Shown: one piece after another, positions 51,455-60,582 of the stretch
Numbering within the stretch: the first letter of the stretch is position 1
Layout: each line of letters begins with the position of its first letter
From: Lysinibacillus sp. FSL M8-0337
Lineage (GTDB): Bacteria; Bacillota; Bacilli; Bacillales_A; Planococcaceae
Direction of reading: 5' to 3'
Assembly: GCF_038593855.1 (NCBI RefSeq)
Contig: NZ_CP151996.1
Coordinates: 1,612,001 to 1,676,000 of the forward strand
DNA: 64,000 nt
Position numbers and translations under genes: made by a program
Notes under the pieces: generated by a model
Seen by the model: the letters and a program-made list of their open reading frames with translations, nothing else
Database searches by the model: none
What the model was told of the DNA's origin: nothing

Positions 51455-53320
51455 CTATGACCGTCTTCTACGCCATCTATTTGCAGTATGGGGTTGTGTT
51501 TGGCTTGTTTTTGACGGATAAATAGGTTGCGGTACAAACTGTGAGACATTTTGTGTATGAGTTGCAACATGAGTCGCTGTTTCCTTCGTAACGGACAATT
51601 GCTTATTAGCCATTATAGATGCTTGCTGTGTTGGCTCAGTCGTTGCTGTAATACTTTGAGCATTATTCAACAATGGGGTAGTGGTGTCAGAATGATTTGA
51701 AATGGTTGTTGCTGTGGTGCTATGGCTTTCTGTAACATGCGCTATTTCAACATGGGGCTCCGATACGGGATGCACATCTTTCATTACGAGAATAGGTCGC
51801 ATCATATCATGATCCTCATGTTCAAGGAAATGGCAATGCCACATGTAATTTCCGATATGGTCTTTCCAGTGCATAATAATTTTTGTGACCTTCCCTGCAT
51901 CAGCTTTGACGGTATCTTTCCAACCTCGTTCGTAGTCACGCGGTTCTTCGGCAGGACCAGTAAATGCTAGCCTTCCTTCATTTTGATAGAGTTCCACGTC
52001 AAATGGTCGTCGTTCAAGAATTTTAAATTGAATTAAATGAAGATGAATAGGATGTATAAACGGCGTAGCATTAATAAAATTCCAAACTTCTATACTATCA
52101 AGCGCAGGCTTTTCGGTAGCAGGGTCATGGTACATACGGTCATTTAATAACAACATAGGTCTTCCGAAGTCATCCGTAGTAGCACTTAACGGTAAGTTGC
52201 GTTCGATGTGTGCATGATGAGGATGTAAATCCATTGACATTGCAAGTCTTACAGGCACTTCACTCGTATCCGCACATCGAAGTGGGCAATTTACGTTAAA
52301 CTTCATAATGACGCTAGTATGCTCATCAAAAAAATCGGTATCACCGTTCATTAAAGTGATTTCTTGACCTTCACATGTTGAAAAGTCAATGATGACATCT
52401 GTTCGCTCAGCTGGCAATAATTCAACCGAGTAAATTTTATTTGGGGCAGTTAAAAAGCCACCATCTGTGCCAAGCTGAATCATTGGCTGCTCGTTGGATA
52501 GGCTTATAACGTAGCCTCTTCGATTTGAACCGTTTAACAAACGAAAACGATATTTGCGAGGTTCCACATTCAAATAAGGCCATACTTTACCATTAACAAC
52601 GATTGTATTCCCAACAAATCCAGGTGTAATGGATGGATTCACCGGCACTGGGAATGGAGGACCTTCAGGATAGAACAGTGAGCCATCTTCATTAAAGGAT
52701 TTATCAGCAATTAATAACGGATATTCATAATCGCCACATGGTAAGTTTGAACGTTCTTCTATAGAGTCTCGAAGCAGGTAAAAACCTGCAAGTCCAGCGT
52801 AAACATTTAGGCGCGTTAAAGCCATTGCGTGATCATGATACCACAAAGTTGTACCTGCTTGATGGTTCGTATATTCATGTATTTCTTTATTAAATTTAGG
52901 ACCTGTATACGTATAGTCCCTTGTATACCAAGCTTCAGGATGTCCATCGCTTTCCCAATCTACATTGGCACCGTGAAGGTGGGTTACTGTTCGTACCTCT
53001 TGGGAGTCATTAGCTGCATGAAGAGTGAAATCGACTGGCAAAAAATGCTTGGTCGGCAATTGATTTTTATATTTGACATAGATTGTTTTATCCTTTGAAG
53101 CCTCAATGGTCGGTCCTGGATAAAGCCCGTTATATCCCCAAATCGTGGATTTTGGAAAGTTTTTATGAAAACTATGCTCCGCTTCCATCATCTGCAACTC
53201 ATAATAATCTTTCTTCGGATGTCTGCTACTGAATTTTGGTTTTGCGGTAATCGGTTTCGGTAAAGCATCTACAAATTTAGGAATTGTTGTTGGGTCAGCA
53301 GGATTGATTTTTTTATTCAA
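51455..53320 (-). CDS. cotA: CotA-like spore-coat multicopper oxidase with C-terminal tail
   Basis: A laccase with three cupredoxin domains. The copper ligands are intact: HLHG (114-117), WYHDHA (160-165), HPIHLH (423-428) and HCHFLEHEDHDMM (495-507), where Met is the usual axial ligand of type 1 copper in CotA. TTG 53320 begins the frame. The core of ~513 residues equals B. subtilis CotA, but another ~107 residues follow. That tail is Thr/Ser/Gln-rich and ends in RWRRRRS. In B. subtilis CotA sits in the outer spore coat and makes a brown pigment; the tail here may anchor it. No signal peptide, as expected for a coat protein. Confidence 0.88.
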   Translation of the reverse strand: MNKKINPADPTTIPKFVDALPKPITAKPKFSSRHPKKDYYELQMMEAEHSFHKNFPKSTIWGYNGLYPGPTIEASKDKTIYVKYKNQLPTKHFLPVDFTLHAANDSQEVRTVTHLHGANVDWESDGHPEAWYTRDYTYTGPKFNKEIHEYTNHQAGTTLWYHDHAMALTRLNVYAGLAGFYLLRDSIEERSNLPCGDYEYPLLIADKSFNEDGSLFYPEGPPFPVPVNPSITPGFVGNTIVVNGKVWPYLNVEPRKYRFRLLNGSNRRGYVISLSNEQPMIQLGTDGGFLTAPNKIYSVELLPAERTDVIIDFSTCEGQEITLMNGDTDFFDEHTSVIMKFNVNCPLRCADTSEVPVRLAMSMDLHPHHAHIERNLPLSATTDDFGRPMLLLNDRMYHDPATEKPALDSIEVWNFINATPFIHPIHLHLIQFKILERRPFDVELYQNEGRLAFTGPAEEPRDYERGWKDTVKADAGKVTKIIMHWKDHIGNYMWHCHFLEHEDHDMMRPILVMKDVHPVSEPHVEIAHVTESHSTTATTISNHSDTTTPLLNNAQSITATTEPTQQASIMANKQLSVTKETATHVATHTQNVSQFVPQPIYPSKTSQTQPHTANRWRRRRS

Positions 53321-53763
53321 AACATCACGTCCCTTACATTTTTACAAACTTAACTTCATCATATGGGTAAAAACAATAAGAAACGAGGACAATAATGGAA
53401 GTATTTGTGCTAATATATAAAAAATATTAAATTTCAAAAATTCATGCAATCTGCTAATGAGTAGCCAATAAGTCATCTATTTACTAGACATAAAACGAAA
53501 GCAGCGTTTTTAGTTGATAGCGTAAGGGTTGCTGATGAACGAGCAATCCTTTGCTTATTATGGCTTACTAGCATAAAGGACGAGCAAGTACTATACGCTC
53601 TTTGACAAAACATTCATCATTCGATATGTTTAGTAATTTATGGGATATGATAGAAATGACGGACGAGTGTATAGGACTTCGCTTATAATTAATGAATAGG
53701 CTAACTGCTACATTAAGGTGTGATGGATAAGGGAAAATCCGAGCATAGAGAAGTGGTGATGAA
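53321..53763. other. Intergenic region between divergent cotA and GGDEF genes
   Basis: About 440 bases. A hairpin GGGTTGCT/AGCAATCC lies near 53527-53552. I see no coding sequence. A sporulation (SigK-type) promoter for cotA would be expected at its left end but I cannot assign it confidently. Confidence 0.4.
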
Positions 53764-55185
53764 TTGGAGTTAACATTAGAACAATTAAACAAAACAATCC
53801 TGGAAATGCGGACGAAAGGGCGTTTGACAGAAGCTTTAACGCTTGCTGAACAGGGACTTTTAGTAGCAGTAGAAAATGATAATCATAGGCATGGACTAGA
53901 TTTATTTTTCCAAAAGATATTAATTCACCATGCTTTAGGTGATACATTAAGCATGGTACGTCATATCCAAGAATATGGGGAGTGCTGCCAAAAGTACGGC
54001 ACGAAAAAGGACTTTATGAATTACAATCTGGTCATGTCCTTAATCTATGATTTGGTTGGTTTCAGAGAAAAAACGGTGGAAATGACAAAAAAGTCTATTG
54101 AATATGCTACACAGCTAAAAGATATTAAAATGCTTGTACGTTGCTATAGCAATCTATGCTATTTAGAAGTTGAAAATGGCTGTTATATGGAGGCTCTTGA
54201 AGCGGCTTTTATTGCAAGAAATTATAATGAGGAGCTTGCGAAGACACTTCCTGAATTAGCGAAATTACAAGAGATTCGCATTCATAATAATATGGCGGAT
54301 GTGTATATTTTAGAGGGCGATTTTGTTACTGCTCAAGCATTGTTGAATCAGACATTGAATTCTGAAATTATTCAAAATCATAAACGAGAAAAGGTAGCCG
54401 CATTGTTTGGCTTTGGTTTTTTATACGAGCATCAACATCGACTTGAAGAAGCGGTAGACTATTACAAGCAAGCGATAGAATTAGCGCAATCCTATGGTGA
54501 TAACCCCGTTACGAAGAAAGTGATGCGCATGCTGTTAAACGTACTTTATCAATTGGATTATCGTAATGAAATCTTTGATGTGCAACGCGCCTATATAGAG
54601 CTATCAGAAAAAATGAGTGCAGATAATCTGCTTCAACAGGTGATGAATCTAGAATTTAATCGACAAAAAGAGTCACTGGAAAAAAGGGCGCTATTTGATC
54701 CGTTAACAGGTGTCCTAAATCGCCATTTTCTTGATATAGAACTGAATGATTGGTTAAATGAGGCACAGGCATGCCAGCAATATGTCGGTGTAATTGTACT
54801 CGATATTGATTATTTTAAAGCATACAATGATCAATATGGCCACTTATTTGGCGATATGGTGTTGCAACTACTTGCTACGGGGTTAAAAGATTTTTTGCAT
54901 AATCAAGAAGCGGTGATTATACGTTATGGTGGAGATGAATTTATTATTTGTCTTCGACATGAGAGTATGTTGTTTTTAAATGATAGTATAAAAGAATTGC
55001 ATGCCTTCATGTTAACTTTAAAATTAGAACATGAATATGATAGCTATCCACTAAAAGTTAGTTTAGGTGCCTGTTTGAATGACCAAAAAAATTATGAATA
55101 TATAAAGCTTTTTAAGCAAGCAGATCGCAACTTGTACAAAGCCAAAAATAACGGGCGCGCCAACTATGTTATTAGTGCGCAATAA
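53764..55185 (+). CDS. TPR-GGDEF diguanylate cyclase
   Basis: A 473-residue cytoplasmic protein. Residues ~1-290 are helical repeats of TPR type (for example ADVYILEGDFVTAQALLNQTL and EEAVDYYKQAIELAQSYG). Residues ~310-470 are a GGDEF domain with DPLTGVLNRHFLD, the metal-binding DIDYFKAYNDQYGHLFGD and an intact RYGGDEF active site, so it should make cyclic di-GMP. The inhibitory RxxD site before the active site is not kept (the bases read HNQE). No membrane helix is present. TTG 53764 follows GTGATG, a weak site. A terminator follows. Confidence 0.85.
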   Translation: MELTLEQLNKTILEMRTKGRLTEALTLAEQGLLVAVENDNHRHGLDLFFQKILIHHALGDTLSMVRHIQEYGECCQKYGTKKDFMNYNLVMSLIYDLVGFREKTVEMTKKSIEYATQLKDIKMLVRCYSNLCYLEVENGCYMEALEAAFIARNYNEELAKTLPELAKLQEIRIHNNMADVYILEGDFVTAQALLNQTLNSEIIQNHKREKVAALFGFGFLYEHQHRLEEAVDYYKQAIELAQSYGDNPVTKKVMRMLLNVLYQLDYRNEIFDVQRAYIELSEKMSADNLLQQVMNLEFNRQKESLEKRALFDPLTGVLNRHFLDIELNDWLNEAQACQQYVGVIVLDIDYFKAYNDQYGHLFGDMVLQLLATGLKDFLHNQEAVIIRYGGDEFIICLRHESMLFLNDSIKELHAFMLTLKLEHEYDSYPLKVSLGACLNDQKNYEYIKLFKQADRNLYKAKNNGRANYVISAQ

Positions 55186-55532
55186 AAAAATTCGCAGATT
55201 TAGTAGCATTGTCAATTTTAGTAAAAATCTATTTTCATCATTCCCACTGTCAATACGAGGCAGTGGGATAAATTTATTTTCAATAATGGTCCTTTTTAAT
55301 ATAGAAAAAAGAGATTTCCCTCAAAAAGAATCTTCCTCTTTGTGAAAAAGAATAGGAACTTTTGACGGGAAAAGGCTGTCTATTTTCATGAAAGAGAAAA
55401 AAATGAAAATAGATGCTCTAATCATTTGAAAACGTTGGTTTATCAACGTACAATAAATGAAATTAGCAAACACGACAACGGGATTTTGGTGTATAATGTT
55501 GTGGTATGAGGAAAGAAAGCAGGTTGGCAAAA
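55186..55532. other. Intergenic region before ypmB block
   Basis: About 350 bases with the terminator, a 10-base inverted repeat (CTATTTTCAT and its complement, 55380-55412) and a TATAAT box at 55492. No ordinary gene is seen. Confidence 0.5.
55242..55275 (+). terminator. Terminator of GGDEF gene
   Basis: Eight-base stem TCCCACTG/CAGTGGGA with an 11-base loop, then AT-rich sequence; 57 bases after the stop. Confidence 0.65.
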
Positions 55533-55634
55533 ATGGTAAGCAAAATGAAAGTGTGCGCAGTGATCGACACGCAAAAATATCAGGCATTCTTAGCAAACAA
55601 AAAGCTAGGTGTGAAACATAAGGTGAATATATGA
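55533..55634 (+). CDS. 33-residue basic peptide coupled to ypmB
   Basis: ATG 55533, with AGGTTGG upstream, opens a 33-codon frame (VSKMKVCAVIDTQKYQAFLA, then lysine-rich KHKVNI). Its TGA overlaps the ypmB ATG as ATGA, the classic sign of translational coupling, which argues that it is translated. In B. subtilis the ypmA gene occupies this place, but the sequence here does not resemble the ypmA product. It may be a leader peptide. The frame is open to ATG 55506, which lies too close to the -10 box to be used. Confidence 0.45.
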   Translation: MVSKMKVCAVIDTQKYQAFLANKKLGVKHKVNI

Positions 55635-56113
55635 AAAACTGGTTGATTTTCATTTCAGTCTTTATGGTTTCCTTATCACTTGTCATTAGTATTTTAGTAC
55701 TCTGGAAAGCCGAGGCTCCGTTTAGTTCAATTGAAGAAAAGGCTGAACAGTTGGCGCTTGATGCCAAAGCCCTAGCAATTGTCACGGAGTCCTACACATA
55801 TAATGGCAAAAATTCGTATGTTACTGTATTCGGGGTAGACGAATACGGTGACAAAAAGGCTGTCTTTGTTCCAACGAATCTAGAAGAGGATTCCATTCAG
55901 GAAGTATTTTTGAAAGATGGTATTACGGAAAAGCAAGCATTATCGGTTTTTAAAAAAGAAGGAAATGTACAAAAGGTTCTTCATATGAAATTAGGCTATG
56001 AGGAGGCTGGAGCTGTTTGGGAAATTACATACCTGAACGATCAAGATAAACTCAACTATGTCTATATTTTGTTTAAGGACGGCGACTGGTGGAAGCGCAT
56101 TAAGAATTTATAA
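55631..56113 (+). CDS. ypmB: YpmB-like membrane-anchored protein (DUF5590)
   Basis: A 160-residue protein with one N-terminal membrane helix (residues ~4-27) and an external PepSY-like domain: EKAEQLALDAKALAIVTESYTYNGKNSYVTVFGVDEYG and YEEAGAVWEITYLNDQDKLNYVYILFKDGDWWKRI. It occupies the position of B. subtilis ypmB, just before aspB. ATG 55631 overlaps the stop of the small upstream frame. Function unknown. Confidence 0.85.
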   Translation: MKNWLIFISVFMVSLSLVISILVLWKAEAPFSSIEEKAEQLALDAKALAIVTESYTYNGKNSYVTVFGVDEYGDKKAVFVPTNLEEDSIQEVFLKDGITEKQALSVFKKEGNVQKVLHMKLGYEEAGAVWEITYLNDQDKLNYVYILFKDGDWWKRIKNL

Positions 56114-56129
56114 GAGGAGTAGATCCCGT

Positions 56130-57323
56130 ATGAAAAAATTATTAGCAAACCGAGTGAAAACTTTAACACCATCTTCAACATTAGCAATTACTGCAAAAGC
56201 AAAAGAATTAAAAGAGCAAGGTATTGATGTAATTGGTCTAGGTGCTGGTGAGCCAGACTTTAACACACCACGCAATATTCTAGATGCGGCTATTAACTCT
56301 ATGGAAAAAGGTTTAACAAAATATACACCTGCCGGCGGTCTTCCAGTTTTAAAGAAAGCCATTATCGACAAACTTCAACGCGACAACAATCTTACATATA
56401 AACCGAACGAGGTTATCGTAGGTGTTGGGGCAAAGCATATTCTTTACACGTTATTCCAAGTTATTTTAAACGAAGGCGATGAAGTAATCATCCCTATTCC
56501 TTATTGGGTATCGTATCCAGAGCAAGTGAAACTAGCGGGTGGCGTGCCTGTATATGTTGAAGGAACACGTGAACAAGGTTATAAAATTACTGCTGATCAA
56601 TTACGCGCAGCTGTTACAGATAAAACGAAAGCAGTCATCATTAACTCGCCAAGCAATCCATCTGGTATGATTTATTCTCGTGATGAGCTAGCAGAACTTG
56701 CGGCTGTTGCAGAAGAAAAAGATATTTTAATCGTGTCAGATGAAATTTATGAGAAGCTTGTATACAATGGTATTGAGCATTATTCAATTGCACAACTTTC
56801 AGATGCATTGAAAGCACGTACAATTGTAGTTAATGGTGTAGCTAAATCTCACTCTATGACAGGCTGGCGTATCGGGTATGCAGCAGGTGATGCAGACATT
56901 ATTAAACCAATGACTGACCTTGCTTCACACTCTACTTCAAACGCGACAACAACTGCACAGTATGCAACAGTGGAAGCATATAATGGATCACAAGACACTG
57001 TAGAAGAAATGCGCCAAGCATTTGAATCTCGTCTTGAAAAAATTTATCCACAAATTAGTGCAATTCCTGGCTTCAATGTATTAAAACCGCAAGGCGCATT
57101 TTACTTATTACCAGATGTAGCAGAAGCGATGGCTCATACTGGTTATGATTCAGTAGATGCATTTGCTGCGGATATTTTAACTGAAGCAAACGTAGCAGTG
57201 ATTCCGGGCTCTGGCTTTGGTGCACCAACTACAATGCGATTATCTTATGCTACATCTTTAGAATTATTAGAAGAGGCAGTCCGTCGTATTGATGCATTCG
57301 TAAAATCAAAATGGCAAGACTAA
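56130..57323 (+). CDS. aspB: Aspartate aminotransferase
   Basis: A 397-residue PLP enzyme that interconverts aspartate and 2-oxoglutarate with oxaloacetate and glutamate. Motifs: [12 protein letters not shown] near residue 34, INSPSNPSG near residue 170, [10 protein letters not shown], and the PLP lysine in [21 protein letters not shown] 56130 follows AGAGGAG. It lies 16 bases after ypmB and 28 bases before asnS. Supplying aspartate next to asparaginyl-tRNA synthetase is the conserved Bacillus arrangement. Confidence 0.95.
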   Translation: MKKLLANRVKTLTPSSTLAITAKAKELKEQGIDVIGLGAGEPDFNTPRNILDAAINSMEKGLTKYTPAGGLPVLKKAIIDKLQRDNNLTYKPNEVIVGVGAKHILYTLFQVILNEGDEVIIPIPYWVSYPEQVKLAGGVPVYVEGTREQGYKITADQLRAAVTDKTKAVIINSPSNPSGMIYSRDELAELAAVAEEKDILIVSDEIYEKLVYNGIEHYSIAQLSDALKARTIVVNGVAKSHSMTGWRIGYAAGDADIIKPMTDLASHSTSNATTTAQYATVEAYNGSQDTVEEMRQAFESRLEKIYPQISAIPGFNVLKPQGAFYLLPDVAEAMAHTGYDSVDAFAADILTEANVAVIPGSGFGAPTTMRLSYATSLELLEEAVRRIDAFVKSKWQD

Positions 57324-57351
57324 TCCTTCTAACCAACTTTGGAGGATTTCT

Positions 57352-58647
57352 ATGAAAAAAATTATGATTCAAGATATGCCACAGCATATCGGTGAAACAG
57401 TCAAGCTAGGTGCTTGGTTAGCTAACAAACGTTCAAGTGGTAAAATTGCTTTCTTACAACTGCGCGATGGTTCAGGTTTTGTGCAAGGTGTTGTTGTGAA
57501 AGAAGAAGTAGGCGAAGAAATTTTTGCGATTGCAAAAGGTATGACGCAAGAAACGTCGATGTATGTGATTGGCGAGGTGAAAGCCGACGAGCGTTCAAGT
57601 TTTGGCTGTGAACTAGCAGTTACAGGCATTGAAGTGTTACATGCAGCGACTGATTTCCCAATTACGCCTAAAGAGCATGGCCCTGAATTTTTAATGGATA
57701 ACCGCCACCTATGGTTACGTTCTCGTAAGCAACATGCGGTGATGAAAATTCGTAATGAAATTATTCGTGCCACTTACGAGTTTTTCAACAATAATGGTTT
57801 TACGAAAATGGATCCACCAATTTTAACGGGTTCAGCGCCTGAAGGGACTTCAGAGCTATTCCATACTAAATATTTTGATGAAGATGCGTATTTATCTCAA
57901 TCTGGTCAGCTTTATATGGAAGCAGCTGCAATGGCGTTAGGGAAAGTTTTCTCTTTCGGTCCGACGTTCCGTGCTGAGAAATCTAAAACACGTCGTCACC
58001 TTATCGAATTTTGGATGATTGAACCGGAAATGGCTTTTGTGGAATTTGAAGAAAATTTAGAAGTACAAGAACAATATGTGGAGCATATTGTACAGTCTGT
58101 TCTGGCAAACTGTACGCTAGAATTAGAGCGACTTGGCCGTGATACCTCTACACTTCAAAATATCAAAGCGCCATTCCCTCGTATTTCATACGACGATGCC
58201 ATTAAACTATTACATGAACAAGGTTTTGATGATATTGAATGGGGAGATGACTTCGGTGCACCACATGAAACTGCTATTGCCAATTCATTTGACAAACCAG
58301 TATTCATTACGTGTTATCCAACAGGCATCAAACCATTCTACATGCAACCACATCCTGATCGTGATGATGTTGTGTTATGTGCTGACCTAATTGCACCTGA
58401 AGGTTACGGTGAAATTATCGGTGGTTCAGAGCGTATTCATGACTACGAATTATTAAAATCTCGTCTTGAAGAACATAACTTATCATTAGATGCTTATGCA
58501 TGGTATTTAGAACTTCGTAAGCAAGGATCCGTACCGCATTCTGGATTCGGTCTAGGGTTAGAACGAACAGTTGCTTGGATTTCTGGGACAGAGCATATTC
58601 GTGAAACGATTCCATTCCCACGTTTATTAAACCGCTTATATCCATAA
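57352..58647 (+). CDS. asnS: Asparaginyl-tRNA synthetase
   Basis: A 431-residue class IIb synthetase that charges tRNA-Asn. The N-terminal OB fold (residues ~15-100) binds the anticodon. The catalytic core shows motif 2 [28 protein letters not shown] and motif 3 [15 protein letters not shown]. Length and the order aspB-asnS-dnaD agree with B. subtilis. ATG 57352 follows GGAGGATTT. No T-box is present directly upstream. Confidence 0.96.
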   Translation: MKKIMIQDMPQHIGETVKLGAWLANKRSSGKIAFLQLRDGSGFVQGVVVKEEVGEEIFAIAKGMTQETSMYVIGEVKADERSSFGCELAVTGIEVLHAATDFPITPKEHGPEFLMDNRHLWLRSRKQHAVMKIRNEIIRATYEFFNNNGFTKMDPPILTGSAPEGTSELFHTKYFDEDAYLSQSGQLYMEAAAMALGKVFSFGPTFRAEKSKTRRHLIEFWMIEPEMAFVEFEENLEVQEQYVEHIVQSVLANCTLELERLGRDTSTLQNIKAPFPRISYDDAIKLLHEQGFDDIEWGDDFGAPHETAIANSFDKPVFITCYPTGIKPFYMQPHPDRDDVVLCADLIAPEGYGEIIGGSERIHDYELLKSRLEEHNLSLDAYAWYLELRKQGSVPHSGFGLGLERTVAWISGTEHIRETIPFPRLLNRLYP

Positions 58648-58740
58648 TCGGTTAGTAATAAACAAAAACAATTGCAAAGTCGCGTAGTGAAATTTCTACG
58701 CGGCTTTTCTACTTACTTAGAAAAAAGGAGTCATGTCTAC

Positions 58741-59472
58741 ATGAATACAAAAAATAATCGACTCCGTACATGGACCGAGCAGAGAACGATACACATTCCT
58801 CAGCTCTTTTTTCAGTTTTATAAGGAGTTAAATATTGAGGATGATGAGGCGCTTATCGTCTTGCATTTACTTGCCTTTCATGTTGAAGGAAATGATTTTC
58901 CTACACCAACAGACTTAATGAATCGTCTCACAATGCCTAGTAATGAAATTACATCGCGTTTACAAAGACTAATGCAAAAAGGCTTCCTTGAGATTACTCG
59001 TGACGTTGATAAAACAACTGGCAAGCTGTACGAAAAATATTCGGTGTATCCTCTTTGGGAACGTATCTTGCAGATTATAGAATTGAAAGAGCAACAAAAA
59101 TCAGCAGTTACGCTTCAGCAAGAAGAGGGCGAGATATTCCGTTTATTTGAAGAAGAAATGGGGCGTCTTTTATCTCCTTTAGAGCTAGAAAAAATTGGTT
59201 CTTGGTTGGATGAGGATAGGCACAGTCCTTCACTTATTAAAGAAGCGTTAAAAGAGGCTGTGTTTGCTGGAAAACTAAGCATTCGCTATATCGATCGGAT
59301 TTTGTTGGAGTGGAAAAAGAAAAATATAACCACACCACAGGCTGCACATAAGCAAGGCGAACAGTTCCGTGAAAAGCAAAACTTGAATAGACCGCAATCC
59401 CGCACGTTACAGCAAGAAACGCAGTCGACAAATAAAGTACCATTTTATAACTGGTTAGAAGAAAGAGAATAG
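58741..59472 (+). CDS. dnaD: DNA replication initiation protein DnaD
   Basis: A 243-residue protein that remodels DNA during primosome assembly with DnaB and DnaI. The N-terminal winged-helix domain (to about residue 100) has PTDLMNRLTMPSNEITSRLQRLMQKGFLEI. The C-terminal DnaD domain has FEEEMGRLLSPLELEKIGSWLDEDRHSPSLIKEALKEAVFAGKLSIRYIDRILLEWKKKNI. ATG 58741 follows AAAAGGAG; a nearby ATG at 58733 is out of frame. The next gene, nth, begins 14 bases later. Confidence 0.94.
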   Translation: MNTKNNRLRTWTEQRTIHIPQLFFQFYKELNIEDDEALIVLHLLAFHVEGNDFPTPTDLMNRLTMPSNEITSRLQRLMQKGFLEITRDVDKTTGKLYEKYSVYPLWERILQIIELKEQQKSAVTLQQEEGEIFRLFEEEMGRLLSPLELEKIGSWLDEDRHSPSLIKEALKEAVFAGKLSIRYIDRILLEWKKKNITTPQAAHKQGEQFREKQNLNRPQSRTLQQETQSTNKVPFYNWLEERE

Positions 59473-59486
59473 GGGGATTTTAGGGA

Positions 59487-60149
59487 ATGTTAACAAAAAA
59501 GCAGTGGGAGCATTGTCTAGCTGAAATGGACCGCATGTTTCCTAATGCACATTGTGAACTTGTGCATGACAACCCGTTCGAGCTGACAATCGCCACGTTA
59601 TTATCTGCACAATGTACGGATGTACTTGTTAATAAAGTAACGAAAACGTTGTTTCAAAAATATAAAACACCCGAAGATTATTTAGCGGTGTCCTTAGAGG
59701 AGCTACAACAGGATATTCGTTCTATTGGTCTTTATCGAAATAAAGCAAAAAATATTCAACTTTTATGTGAGCGACTTTTGACTGAGTACGCGGGGCAAAT
59801 TCCTGCAAGTCGTGAGGAACTTGTTACCTTGCCAGGTGTAGGTCGTAAAACAGCGAATGTTGTACTATCCGTAGCCTTTGATATACCAGCGCTTGCAGTC
59901 GATACACATGTAGAGCGCGTATCTAAACGATTAGGCTTATGTCGTTGGAAAGACTCTGTTCTTGAGGTGGAAGAAACGATTATGAAAAAAACACCGATGG
60001 ACAAGTGGTCGAAAACCCATCATCAGCTAATTTTCTTCGGCCGCTATCATTGCAAGGCACAAAATCCAGGATGCTCAACATGTCCGTTATTAGGTGATTG
60101 TCGTGAAGGACAAAAGCGTTTAAAAAAAGGACTGGTAACCAAAGCATGA
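59487..60149 (+). CDS. nth: Endonuclease III
   Basis: A 220-residue bifunctional DNA glycosylase/AP lyase for oxidised pyrimidines. The helix-hairpin-helix with catalytic Lys is LPGVGRKTANVV near residue 113, the catalytic Asp is in AVDTHVERVS, and the C-terminal [4Fe-4S] cluster has the spacing C-x6-C-x2-C-x5-C (CKAQNPGC STC PLLGDC). ATG 59487. It overlaps ypoC by four bases (ATGA). Confidence 0.95.
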   Translation: MLTKKQWEHCLAEMDRMFPNAHCELVHDNPFELTIATLLSAQCTDVLVNKVTKTLFQKYKTPEDYLAVSLEELQQDIRSIGLYRNKAKNIQLLCERLLTEYAGQIPASREELVTLPGVGRKTANVVLSVAFDIPALAVDTHVERVSKRLGLCRWKDSVLEVEETIMKKTPMDKWSKTHHQLIFFGRYHCKAQNPGCSTCPLLGDCREGQKRLKKGLVTKA

Positions 60150-60460
60150 ATATTGATGCAATCACAAAAGAAAAAATTGATGAATGGTTTGCAGAGTGGA
60201 CATTGCTAGAAGCGCAAATACATGCAGCCCATCAGGCACGTAATGGGGAAGCAAAAGGACTTATGGAAGAGGCTATACGATTGTTTGAACGTTTAGTTTA
60301 CGAAGCAGGTGAAGAAGTTATGCCCATAAATGGAGTGGAACGTTTAACTTTTATTAAAACGAAACCAGGTCAATATGCGTGTTATCGTCAAATAGATGAA
60401 TTATTTAAAGAAACGAAAAAACGAACAGCACGTTTGCGCTTACAGGCGACCAAACGCTAA
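60146..60460 (+). CDS. ypoC: YpoC-like protein
   Basis: A 104-residue helical protein with an ATGA overlap with nth. The sequence (IDEWFAEWTLLEAQIHAAHQARNG and the end GQYACYRQIDELFKETKKRTARLRL) and its position after nth match B. subtilis ypoC. Its function is unknown. It is the last gene of the ypmB-to-ypoC operon, followed by a terminator. Confidence 0.85.
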   Translation: MNIDAITKEKIDEWFAEWTLLEAQIHAAHQARNGEAKGLMEEAIRLFERLVYEAGEEVMPINGVERLTFIKTKPGQYACYRQIDELFKETKKRTARLRLQATKR

Positions 60461-60476
60461 AGAATACATGTTAGAT

Positions 60477-60523
60477 AAAAGGTTGTCCGGTAAGTGATTG
60501 AACTTACGGACAACCTTTTTTAT
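60477..60523 (+). terminator. Terminator after ypoC
   Basis: Long stem (AAAAGGTTGTCCG..TAAGT with ACTTA..CGGACAACC, one bulged G) followed by six Ts. Confidence 0.9.
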
Positions 60524-60532
60524 TAATATAAA

Positions 60533-60569
60533 AACAGGAGTAGAAAATATTTCATTTTCTACTCCTGTT
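60533..60569 (-). terminator. Terminator of ponA
   Basis: Perfect 16-base stem (AACAGGAGTAGAAAAT and its complement) with a 5-base loop. On the minus strand it is followed by five Ts, 14 bases after the ponA stop. Confidence 0.88.
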
Positions 60570-60582
60570 ATGTTTAGATTAA

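Noticed and set aside
55321-55785. 154-codon minus-strand frame
   Set aside because: It is antisense to ypmB and its upstream region, has no ribosome site and no family resemblance.
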